Positions 1-5,725 of a stretch of DNA of 7,107 nt are shown here, piece by piece (position 1 is the first letter of the stretch; each line of letters begins with the position of its first letter). The position numbers and the translations under genes are program-made. Source of the stretch: an uncultured Enorma sp. Its GTDB lineage: Bacteria > Actinomycetota > Coriobacteriia > Coriobacteriales > Coriobacteriaceae. The notes under the pieces are model-generated. The model searched no databases. It was not told where the DNA came from and saw only the letters and a list, made by a program, of their open reading frames with translations. The stretch is taken from assembly GCA_905210055.1 (NCBI GenBank), contig CAJLVH010000106.1:1-7107 (forward strand), given 5' to 3'.

Positions 1-1115
1 CCGCCATGACGCTCGCACTGGCGGGCGGCTTGGCGATCTCGATTGCAGGCGTGGTCTTCGTTCCCCACATCCTCGCCTTCATGGGCACGCCCTCCGACCT
101 CATGACCGAGGCAGTCCCCTATGCCCGCTGCTACGCGGCCGCGATGGTGTGCTCGCTCGTGCTCAACATGGGGTCTGCGCTCTTGCGCTCCGTGGGCGAT
201 ACCCGCACGCCCGCCCTGATCATCGCGAGCGGCTGTATCATCAACGCAGCGCTCGACATCCTGTTCGTCGCCGTGCTGCACCTCGAGGCCATGGGCTGCG
301 GTCTCGCCACCGCACTCACGCTCACGATCAACGCGACATTCATGACGCGTCGCCTCATGCGGGCGCAAGGAGCTTGGCGGCTCGATCTGCGGCGTCTGGG
401 GATAGACGGCCGCATCTGCAAGAGCATGCTCGCGACCGGACTCCCCTTAGGCATCCAGTCCTCGGTATATTCATTCTCGAACATCATCCTGCAATCGACC
501 GTGAACACGTTCGGCACGGACGCCGTCACGGGCTGGGGGCTTTCGAGCCGCCTCGACGCGATTGTATGGATGGTCACGGAGGCACTCGGGGTCTCGGTGA
601 CGACGTTCGCCGCGCAGAACTTCGGTGCCCGCAACTACGAGCGCATGCGGCAGGGGTACCACACATCGCTCGCGATCACGATCGCGCTCGTGGGCAGCCT
701 GTCAGCACTTCTCGTGATCTTCGTGCAGCCGCTTTCGCGCATCTTCATCGACGATGCCGCGGTAACGGGATACACCACCGTCATGATTCACTTCATCGCG
801 CCGTTCTATCTGTTCTATTCGATCGTGGACAACACTTCCGGCGCGATTCGCGGCTCCGGCGAGAGCCTTCGCCCGATGCTGCTCACGATTCTCGGCACCG
901 TTGTGTTCCGCATGATCTGGCTGCTCGCCGTGGTTCCGCTCCATCACACCATCGAGACCATGCTCATGGTCTACCCCGTGACGTGGATCCTCACGTCGAT
1001 CCTGTTTGTCGCCTACTACCACTGGGGGCACTGGCTCCGTCATGCGGAGAACCGCGCCGCACGACTCGCTGCCGCCGCGGAGACGCGAAGCGCCCACCGC
1101 GAGGTTTCAATCTAG
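1..1115 (+). CDS. MATE family efflux transporter (5'-truncated by window edge)
   Basis: This is the C-terminal ~370 residues of a multidrug and toxin extrusion (MATE) antiporter, an inner-membrane protein that exports cationic compounds using a Na+ or H+ gradient. The frame is open to the left edge, so the ATG at 6 is probably internal: family members are about 450 residues and the first one or two membrane helices are missing. Counting from that Met, the end of the N-half shows the family pattern SALLRSVGDTRTP (about 57-69) followed by a helix with INAALDILF. The C-half begins near 139 with ATGLPLGIQSS, then has the typical AAQNFGARNYERM stretch (about 203-215) and SGAIRGSGESLRPM (about 278-291). 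The rest is strongly hydrophobic helices ending in a short basic tail. The substrate cannot be read from sequence. It converges with the methyltransferase gene at 1334. Confidence 0.93.
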   Translation, partial: AMTLALAGGLAISIAGVVFVPHILAFMGTPSDLMTEAVPYARCYAAAMVCSLVLNMGSALLRSVGDTRTPALIIASGCIINAALDILFVAVLHLEAMGCGLATALTLTINATFMTRRLMRAQGAWRLDLRRLGIDGRICKSMLATGLPLGIQSSVYSFSNIILQSTVNTFGTDAVTGWGLSSRLDAIVWMVTEALGVSVTTFAAQNFGARNYERMRQGYHTSLAITIALVGSLSALLVIFVQPLSRIFIDDAAVTGYTTVMIHFIAPFYLFYSIVDNTSGAIRGSGESLRPMLLTILGTVVFRMIWLLAVVPLHHTIETMLMVYPVTWILTSILFVAYYHWGHWLRHAENRAARLAAAAETRSAHREVSI

Positions 1116-1171
1116 CATGCCAGTGAACGTACCTGCCGGAAAACGTGCCGTAGTCCGCCGGCTTCCGCTTG

Positions 1172-1242
1172 CGCTGAATCACCTTTATTCGACATTTTCT
1201 AGCCGAACAACAGCGATTCTGTCGAAATAAGGCGATTCAGCG
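1172..1242. repeat. Large imperfect inverted repeat in convergent spacer
   Basis: Two 23-base arms, 1172-1194 and 1220-1242, are reverse complements at 20 of 23 positions and flank a 25-base loop. The outer nine bases of the arms (CGCTGAATC and GATTCAGCG) match perfectly, as does the inner TTCGACA/TGTCGAA. It lies between the ends of two convergent genes, where a bidirectional transcription terminator would be expected. The loop is large and neither flank carries a clear run of T, so it is not a classic intrinsic terminator. It could instead be a dispersed palindromic element or a small non-autonomous mobile element. No flanking target duplication was seen. Confidence 0.7.
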
Positions 1243-1303
1243 GATGCAATCAAAACAGGATGCGGACGAGGGACAGAAACAGGATGCGGCCAATACGGGA
1301 TGC
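1242..1303. repeat. GGATGC-centred short direct repeats
   Basis: Four copies of GGATGC start at 1242, 1258, 1282 and 1298, giving spacings of 16, 24 and 16 bases. The middle two belong to a longer exact 13-base repeat AAACAGGATGCGG at 1253-1265 and 1277-1289. The cluster directly abuts the large inverted repeat and precedes the stop of the convergent methyltransferase gene. No function can be assigned. No coding frame in this 218-base spacer looks real. Confidence 0.55.
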
Positions 1304-1333
1304 AGCCGAGAGGCGGGGACGCGTGGCGCGCCT

Positions 1334-2239
1334 TTACGCGTAGCGTCCGTGCTGGTAATGGTAGCTGTTTGACGTGTGCGGACAGAGCTGCCAGAATGCG
1401 ACGGCGGAAGCCGCGGCTACGTTGAGGGAATCCACACCGCGCGCCATGGGAATGCGGACCGTGAGGTCGCAGCCGTCGATGGTGCGGAGCGAGAGGCCGT
1501 CGCCCTCGGTGCCCATGAAGAGCGCAAGGCGGTCGATCACGGCGAGCGCCGGGTCGTCGAGCGAGTAGGAATCGTCGGCAAGTGCCATAGCAGCGCAGGT
1601 GAAACCCGCTTCATGCAACACGCCGAGACCGTCGGCAGGCCAGGAGCGCGCATCGGTCCCCAACCGCGTCCACGGCACCTGGAACACCGTGCCCATGGAG
1701 ACGCGGACGGCACGCCGGTACAGCGGGTCGCAACAGGTGGGACTCACGAGGATGCCATCGACGTTGAGCGCGGCGGCGCTTCGGAAGATCGCACCGACAT
1801 TCGTATGGTCGACGATGCCCTCGAGCACGCAGACGCGCACCGGGCGGCCGTCGGCACGGCAGCAAAGACCATTCAAAAACGTTCGAGCATCCTCTATGCG
1901 TGGACGCCTGAATGCCGCGAGCGCGCCACGCGTCACGTTGAAGCCGGTGAGCTCCTCCATAAGCTCCATCGGCGCGATGAACGCGGGGATATCGAGTTCA
2001 GGTCGAGCGGCGGAAAGGTCGCCGAACAGCGGTTCGAACTGTTCGAGCCAGCGCTCTCCCATAAGAAAGCTCACCGGCTCGAGTCCCGCGTTAAGCGCCC
2101 GCTCGATCACCTTCGCGCTCTCGGCGATGAAGATGCCCTTCTGGGGCTCGAGGATGCTCCGCAGCTGCCGCTCCGTGAGGTGCGTATATGCCTTGAGGCG
2201 CGGGTCTTCGAGATCTGCGATGTGCCGAACTTGAACCAT
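1334..2239 (-). CDS. SpoU/TrmH-family RNA 2'-O-ribose methyltransferase
   Basis: A 301-residue SPOUT-superfamily enzyme expected to transfer a methyl group from S-adenosylmethionine to a ribose 2'-OH in rRNA or tRNA. Residues ~20-115 form the substrate-binding N-terminal region (SILEPQKGIFIAESAKVIERAL). All three SpoU motifs are present. Motif 1 is N147-VGAIFR-153 followed by SAAALNVDGI. Motif 2 is FMGTEGDGLS at 241-250. Motif 3 is I263-P, continuing to S271-LNVAAASAVAFW, which builds the knotted SAM site. The ATG at 2239 is chosen because AAGGAG lies 4 bases upstream and the family's N-terminal pattern begins there. The open frame continues upstream to 2449, but that would overlap folA. The exact target nucleotide (TrmH, RlmB or another class) cannot be decided. 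It follows folA on the same strand after a structured 139-base gap, so it may be the last gene of the thyA-folA unit. Confidence 0.92.
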   Translation of the reverse strand: MVQVRHIADLEDPRLKAYTHLTERQLRSILEPQKGIFIAESAKVIERALNAGLEPVSFLMGERWLEQFEPLFGDLSAARPELDIPAFIAPMELMEELTGFNVTRGALAAFRRPRIEDARTFLNGLCCRADGRPVRVCVLEGIVDHTNVGAIFRSAAALNVDGILVSPTCCDPLYRRAVRVSMGTVFQVPWTRLGTDARSWPADGLGVLHEAGFTCAAMALADDSYSLDDPALAVIDRLALFMGTEGDGLSLRTIDGCDLTVRIPMARGVDSLNVAAASAVAFWQLCPHTSNSYHYQHGRYA

Positions 2240-2259
2240 GGTGCTCCTTATGAAAAGCA

Positions 2260-2337
2260 CCCCCGAGGTATTTCGACATGCGTCGACGGCATGCTTGCCG
2301 GGTCGCTTGACCGGCGCACGTCGAGATATCCCTGGGG
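2260..2337 (-). promoter_or_regulatory. Structured spacer / candidate attenuator or terminator between folA and methyltransferase gene
   Basis: Arms at 2261-2282 and 2315-2337 pair over about 22 bases with two mismatches, two wobbles and one bulge in the - strand RNA. Inside is a second hairpin at 2298-2314: CCGGTC and GACCCGG around a four-base loop, with one bulge. There is also a near-perfect palindrome at 2277-2293, CATGC-GTCGAC-G-GCATG. In the - strand RNA the closing G-run is followed by GTGCTTTTC, and the methyltransferase Shine-Dalgarno (2244-2249) starts about ten bases later. This could terminate thyA-folA transcripts, or control translation or read-through into the methyltransferase gene. 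The U-tract is short, so a fully efficient intrinsic terminator is not assured. Confidence 0.5.
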
Positions 2338-2378
2338 CAGTTTTTACACTGATATAGATGATCTCGCAGGGGCGATTG

Positions 2379-2981
2379 CTACCCCACCACGTGGTCGAGC
2401 GCAGCCGAAACAACGTCGACCGCAACATCGAACCAGGAATATCCCGCACCCTTGCCTGCGTCGCCGGGTTCCGCGCGCTCGTACGTCACGAACTCATATG
2501 CCACGCCGGCATCGCCCTCACCGGAATCAATGACGTATCCGCCGTCGCTCGAGCCAACGCGCCACGCAGGGTCTTCGTCCAAATTGGGGAAATACGCATC
2601 CGCCTCGCGCACGCAATGATTCTTCGTCACCACGGCCTCAGAGCACAAGGGCAGAAATTGGCGATACACCTCGGCGCCGCCGATGACCCAAGCTTCGTCC
2701 TCGTCTGCTACGGCAGCGAGCGCCTCGTCCACCGAATGTACGACCTCGACGCCCTTGCGAACAAAATCCTCGTCCCGCGTGAGCACAATGTTCCGGCGAT
2801 CTTTGAGCGGCCGCCCGCCCGGGAAACTCTCCAAGGTCTTGCGCCCCATGATGACGGCATGCCCTTTCGTGCAACGCACGAAATGCCGCATATCGGCACG
2901 GTTTGCGACCACCATATCGCCCGCGCGCCCGATGCCCCAGTCGTCGCACACCGCGACGATGGCTTTCAGCTTACAGCCCAC
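2379..2981 (-). CDS. folA: Dihydrofolate reductase
   Basis: A 200-residue DHFR that reduces dihydrofolate to tetrahydrofolate with NADPH, recycling the dihydrofolate made by ThyA just upstream. Visible motifs are WGIG at 15-18, the substrate-binding acid D30 in RADMRHF, and the NADPH-binding stretch VIMGRKTLESFPGGRPL at 43-59 followed by NIVLTR. VIGGAEVYRQF spans 99-109, and the last strand is YEFVTYERA at 162-170. The usual Pro-Trp of the Met20 loop is Val24-Val25, a divergence I associate with Clostridia/Coriobacteriia-type DHFRs. A tail of about 30 residues (171-200), including an amphipathic WFDVAVDVVSAAL segment, extends past the usual ~165-residue end. The GTG at 2981 is preferred because AGGAGG at 2987-2992 is 5 bases upstream. 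An in-frame GTG at 2987 is the other option, but it overlaps that Shine-Dalgarno. Confidence 0.95.
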   Translation of the reverse strand: MGCKLKAIVAVCDDWGIGRAGDMVVANRADMRHFVRCTKGHAVIMGRKTLESFPGGRPLKDRRNIVLTRDEDFVRKGVEVVHSVDEALAAVADEDEAWVIGGAEVYRQFLPLCSEAVVTKNHCVREADAYFPNLDEDPAWRVGSSDGGYVIDSGEGDAGVAYEFVTYERAEPGDAGKGAGYSWFDVAVDVVSAALDHVVG

Positions 2982-2986
2982 GCGCA

Positions 2987-2992
2987 CCTCCT
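2987..2992 (-). promoter_or_regulatory. folA ribosome binding site overlapping thyA stop
   Basis: On the - strand the thyA stop and the folA Shine-Dalgarno are interleaved as TAGGAGG, with TAG being the stop at 2991-2993. The next GTG codons are at 2987 and 2981. Only the GTG at 2981 has usable spacing (5 bases). The overlap implies translational coupling of folA to thyA. Confidence 0.8.
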
Positions 2993-3839
2993 ATACCGCG
3001 ATGGGGATGTTGCGAATCTGCTCGCCGTGTTGGTAATCCTCGACAATGAGGTCGTCGGTCGTGAAATCGTAGAAGTTCTTGACCTCGGGCTTGAGCGAAA
3101 CCTTCGGCGCCGGGTACTGCGGGCGCTGGATGAGTTCGCGCACGATATCAACATGGCGATCGTAGATATGCGCGTCTACGATCACGTGCAAAAGCTCGCC
3201 CGCAACCATATCCACGCTCTGGGCGACCATCATGAGCAAAATCGCGTACTGGCACACGTTCCAGTTGTTCGCAGCGAGAATATCCTGGCTGCGCTGCATG
3301 AGCACCATGTTGAGCGTAGGCCGCTCATCGCCCTCGGCGTGCGTGACGTTATAGGTTACGCTGTACGCGCACGGGTACAGATGCATCTCGTGGAGGTCGG
3401 CGAACGTGTACATGTTCGTCATGATGCGCCGCGAGTACGGCGTGTGCGTAAGGTCGTAGAGCACACGATCCATCTGGTCGAACTCGCCCTCGGGATACTG
3501 CGACTTCTGAGAGATCTGGTAACCGTAGGCCTTGCCGATAGACCCGGTCTCATCTGCCCACTCATCCCAAATGTGGCTGTTGAGGTCGTGGATGTTGTTC
3601 GACTTCCTCTGGTAGATCCAGAGGATCTCGTCCATGGCGCTCTTCAGCGCCGTGCGGCGAAGCGTGAGCGCCGGAAACTCCTCGCGCAGATCGTAGCGAG
3701 CCGTCACGCCGAAATTCTTGATCGTATAAGCAGGCGTTCCGTCTTCCCACTTTGGGCGCACCTTCTCACCCTGCGTGGTGGTACCGTGATCGAGGATGTC
3801 CGAACACATCTTCACGAAGAGCTGATCAGCCTTGCTCAT
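2991..3839 (-). CDS. thyA: Thymidylate synthase
   Basis: A 282-residue ThyA that converts dUMP and 5,10-methylene-tetrahydrofolate to dTMP and dihydrofolate in the cytosol. The phosphate-binding arginines appear as R28 (VRPKW) and R137-R138 (SRRIM). The catalytic cysteine is C157 in LYPCAYSVTYNV, of the Pro-Cys-x-Tyr type also seen in Bacillus subtilis ThyA rather than the PPCH type of E. coli. QRSQD at 182-186 is followed by NNWNVCQYA (191-199), where most family members have LGxPFNxxxYA. DAHIYDRHV (222-230) and a C-terminal VKNFYDFTTDD (253-263) complete the family signature. The start ATG at 3839 has a purine-rich AGGGGAG four bases upstream. It is the first gene of a thyA-folA operon and its stop codon overlaps the folA Shine-Dalgarno. 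Confidence 0.97.
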   Translation of the reverse strand: MSKADQLFVKMCSDILDHGTTTQGEKVRPKWEDGTPAYTIKNFGVTARYDLREEFPALTLRRTALKSAMDEILWIYQRKSNNIHDLNSHIWDEWADETGSIGKAYGYQISQKSQYPEGEFDQMDRVLYDLTHTPYSRRIMTNMYTFADLHEMHLYPCAYSVTYNVTHAEGDERPTLNMVLMQRSQDILAANNWNVCQYAILLMMVAQSVDMVAGELLHVIVDAHIYDRHVDIVRELIQRPQYPAPKVSLKPEVKNFYDFTTDDLIVEDYQHGEQIRNIPIAV

Positions 3840-3876
3840 GGCGCTCCCCTCTCGTTGCGTCTAGCCGAATGCATCC

Positions 3877-3899
3877 ATTGTACGCGAGCGCACGCTCGC
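3877..3899 (-). promoter_or_regulatory. Candidate thyA promoter with adjacent palindrome
   Basis: On the - strand a near-consensus -10 box TACAAT occupies 3877-3882, 38 bases upstream of the thyA ATG. That would give a leader of roughly 30 bases. Two bases upstream of the -10, within the -10/-35 spacer, is a perfect palindrome GCGAGCG-TG-CGCTCGC at 3884-3899. No good -35 hexamer is visible (GGGCAT sits at the 17-base spacing), so the promoter may be weak or need help. The palindrome is placed as a repressor or activator operator would be. Confidence 0.5.
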
Positions 3900-4041
3900 A
3901 TGCCCGCCGGAGCAGAAACCGCCACAACGACCAAGATTCAGCAGCTTCCACAAGCTCGGAACGGCTCACAGGTACAAACATCTCAAACTGCAGATACGCA
4001 AGATCCTGCCTGACATGACGCCAGAAACCGAGGCCTGTGTC

Positions 4042-4734
4042 CTACGCGACGACGTAACTGTCCTCTTCCTCGCCCTTCGCATCGTTCGCACCGAGCCCCA
4101 CCACAAAATCGATAAGCGGCGAGGAGATGAACACGGTGACGAGCGAAAACACGATCTTGGTAATGGGAATGTAGCTCAGCGAGAGCAGAAGCACGGAGAG
4201 ATCCGTGAAGAGATAGCAGCGCGCGAGCTTGAGGCCGGTGACCTTGTGGATAGAGAGCGCGAGCGCGTCATCGCCGCCGGCAGAAGCGTTGCAGCGCACT
4301 ACGAGTCCCGCTCCCACGCCCACGAACACGCCGCCCAGAACGGCCGCGACGAGCGGGTATGCGGAAAGATCCGGCAACATATGCGGAAGGCTCTCCCAAA
4401 GCGCATAGAAGAGCGCGAGGAGCACGCTCGAGACAGCAGACCAGCCCAGAAAGCCAGCGCCCAGTACAAAAAGGCCGACCGTGTAGCACACAACGTCGAG
4501 CACAGGCGAGGCGATGGACGCATCGATGCCGAACCAATGGTTAAGCAGTAGGATGCCGCCGAGCACGCCGCCTTCCGTAATGCCCACGACCTGATGGATG
4601 TTATGCATGCCGAACGTGAGAATCGCGCACCCGAGCGCGATGGTCGCGAACCGCTTGACGAGCCCCACCGGGGTCGTCTTCTCGAGGGCTTCCCGAGCAG
4701 AACGCTGCAGCTTGCTGATTATCCGGGCGAACAT
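4042..4734 (-). CDS. YitT/DUF161-family integral membrane protein
   Basis: A 230-residue polytopic membrane protein of the YitT (DUF161) family, whose transport substrate or role is not established. After a short basic N-terminus, hydrophobic segments fall near 28-46, 54-68, 76-96, 98-112, 126-147, 174-188 and 190-208. The family pattern is visible at EGGVLGGILLLNHWFGI (54-70) and in the second half at GLVVRCNASAGGDDALAL (143-160), which corresponds to the usual glycine-rich STGGTD region. ISSPLIDFVVG (203-213) is the usual end of the membrane part. The C-terminal DUF2179 domain found in many relatives is absent, replaced by an acidic tail GEEEDSYVVA. The ATG at 4734 is chosen because GGAG (4743-4746) lies 8 bases upstream. 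The in-frame ATG at 4779 directly abuts the -10 box and would not be transcribed from that promoter. It is divergent from the MerR-type regulator and probably its target. Confidence 0.88.
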   Translation of the reverse strand: MFARIISKLQRSAREALEKTTPVGLVKRFATIALGCAILTFGMHNIHQVVGITEGGVLGGILLLNHWFGIDASIASPVLDVVCYTVGLFVLGAGFLGWSAVSSVLLALFYALWESLPHMLPDLSAYPLVAAVLGGVFVGVGAGLVVRCNASAGGDDALALSIHKVTGLKLARCYLFTDLSVLLLSLSYIPITKIVFSLVTVFISSPLIDFVVGLGANDAKGEEEDSYVVA

Positions 4735-4779
4735 GGGTCTCACTCCATACCTGATCGCTACGTCTGTTTCCGAGTGCAT

Positions 4780-4810
4780 AGGGTAAACTCTGGTATGGTA
4801 CCAGGGTCAA
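4780..4810 (-). promoter_or_regulatory. MerR-type promoter and operator for the YitT gene
   Basis: On the - strand a -35 element TTGACC (4805-4810) and a -10 element TACCCT (4780-4785) are separated by 19 bases, the long spacer typical of MerR-activated promoters. The spacer holds the dyad CTGGTA-CCA-TACCAG (4790-4804). It extends to 4787-4807 with one mismatch per arm, centred between the two elements. This is the arrangement that MerR-family dimers bind and untwist to activate transcription. Transcription would start near 4773, between this box and the YitT ATG at 4734. The divergent merR gene begins at 4840, so the same site may also autoregulate it. Confidence 0.85.
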
Positions 4811-4839
4811 GCCTTTCTCAGCTCTTCTGTGGAGGAAGT

Positions 4840-5694
4840 ATGAAGTCGACGCGCATCAAGGACAGCTATACCATCAGCGAGGTGTCGCGCCTCTTCGGGA
4901 TCGGCATCGACTCCCTGCGCTACTACGAGCGACTCGGCATCATCACACCGGCACGCGCAGCAAACGGGTACCGCATCTACAGCCTTTCCGATATGTATCA
5001 ACTCGCAAGCATCAAGGAGCTGCGCGAACTTGGTCTTCGCATGGACACCATCGGAACGTATCTCGAGCATCAGTCGCTTGAGAACACGAACGCACTCATC
5101 GAAGACGAGCTCGCGCTCATCGACGCGCAGATGAAAGATCTTCACGCAAAGAGAGAAGCGCTCGAATCGCGGCAGCGCCGCCTGGAGACGGCACGAGCTG
5201 CAGCCGTGGGCACGGTTTTCATCGAGACCATGCCTACCCGTCGCTGCGTGAAGCTCTCGGGTCGGCTCGAGCGCGACGAGGAGATGGACCTCTTCATCTC
5301 GCGCCTGCATCGCCGCTACGACGAGCAGCTGCCGTTATTGGGCACGATGACCGTCGGCGCGTTCTTCGATCGCGACGCGCTCGCCGCCGGACGTGCAGAT
5401 GTTTTCGAGTCCGTGTTTTTCGTGATCGACGATGATGCGATCCCTTGCGACTTCGAGCTGCCAGCGGGCGAGTATCTTGCCTACCGGTACCGGGGTTCAT
5501 ATGCGCAAGATGCCGATGCGCTGCGAAATCTTGCCGCATACCGTGGCGAGCCGGGTCTTTGCGAGGGCGCCGCGCCATTCGAGATCTACGAGATCGATAA
5601 CCGGGACACCGCCCGCGAAGAGGAGTTCCTTACGCGTGTCGAACTGCGCATCGACTCATTTCGCACCGAAGAGGGCGCCGCCACCAAACGGTAA
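4840..5694 (+). CDS. MerR-family regulator with GyrI/BmrR-like effector domain
   Basis: A 284-residue one-component transcription regulator. The N-terminal winged helix-turn-helix spans about 9-76: YTISEVSRLFGIGIDSLRYY, then ERLGI, then NGYRIYSLSDMYQL. A long dimerisation helix follows at about 84-121, rich in Leu, Glu and Arg (ALIDAQMKDLHAKREALESR). Residues about 126-272 resemble the GyrI-like/BmrR effector-binding fold: TVFIETMPTRR, GAFFDRDAL, FELPAGEYLAYRYRGSY and finally FEIYEIDNRDT with EEFLTRVEL. These domains usually bind bulky lipophilic or cationic drugs; the ligand here is unknown. It lacks the cysteine cluster expected of metal-sensing MerR proteins. The ATG at 4840 is preceded by GGAGG four bases upstream. 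An upstream open extension to 4594 would overlap the yitT gene and is rejected. It is divergent from the YitT gene and likely activates it. Confidence 0.93.
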   Translation: MKSTRIKDSYTISEVSRLFGIGIDSLRYYERLGIITPARAANGYRIYSLSDMYQLASIKELRELGLRMDTIGTYLEHQSLENTNALIEDELALIDAQMKDLHAKREALESRQRRLETARAAAVGTVFIETMPTRRCVKLSGRLERDEEMDLFISRLHRRYDEQLPLLGTMTVGAFFDRDALAAGRADVFESVFFVIDDDAIPCDFELPAGEYLAYRYRGSYAQDADALRNLAAYRGEPGLCEGAAPFEIYEIDNRDTAREEEFLTRVELRIDSFRTEEGAATKR

Positions 5695-5707
5695 CGACGC
5701 CCTCTTC
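5668..5707. terminator. Hairpin spanning the merR stop, between convergent genes
   Basis: A perfect 10-base inverted repeat, GAAGAGGGCG at 5668-5677 and CGCCCTCTTC at 5698-5707, encloses a 20-base loop containing the merR stop codon (5692-5694). It lies 19 bases past the ffh stop on the opposite strand, so it could end transcription from both sides. No T-run follows on either strand, so it is only a candidate terminator or transcript-end stabiliser. Confidence 0.45.
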
Positions 5708-5725
5708 AGCAATCAAACCAGCAGG

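Noticed and set aside
1172..1242. Insertion-sequence remnant bounded by the inverted repeat arms
   Set aside because: There is no transposase coding sequence, and the flanking bases show no target-site duplication. It was kept only as an inverted repeat.
1242..1303. Possible CRISPR-like array from the GGATGC repeats
   Set aside because: The units are only 6-13 bases, imperfect and few, with spacers far shorter than CRISPR spacers and no cas genes nearby.
2240..2449. N-terminal extension of the methyltransferase up to 2449
   Set aside because: It would overlap the folA end and read through the structured spacer. The residues do not resemble the family, while the ATG at 2239 has AAGGAG upstream.
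1376..2533. + strand open frame of about 385 codons opposite the methyltransferase gene
   Set aside because: It is the shadow of a gene with all three SpoU motifs. The product is low-complexity Arg/Ala/Glu/His with no domain.
2358..4013. Long + strand open frame (about 550 codons) opposite folA and thyA
   Set aside because: It is antisense to two genes with complete family motifs, its product is His/Arg/Val-rich with no recognisable domain, and it has no good ribosome binding site. It is a typical shadow frame of GC-rich DNA.
4735..4779. Upstream ATG start for the YitT protein at 4779
   Set aside because: It directly abuts the -10 box of the MerR-type promoter, so it would lie upstream of the predicted transcription start, and it has no Shine-Dalgarno. 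The ATG at 4734 has GGAG at good spacing.
4594..4839. N-terminal extension of the MerR regulator up to 4594
   Set aside because: It would overlap the yitT coding start and the promoter/operator. The MerR winged helix begins right after the ATG at 4840, which has a strong GGAGG.
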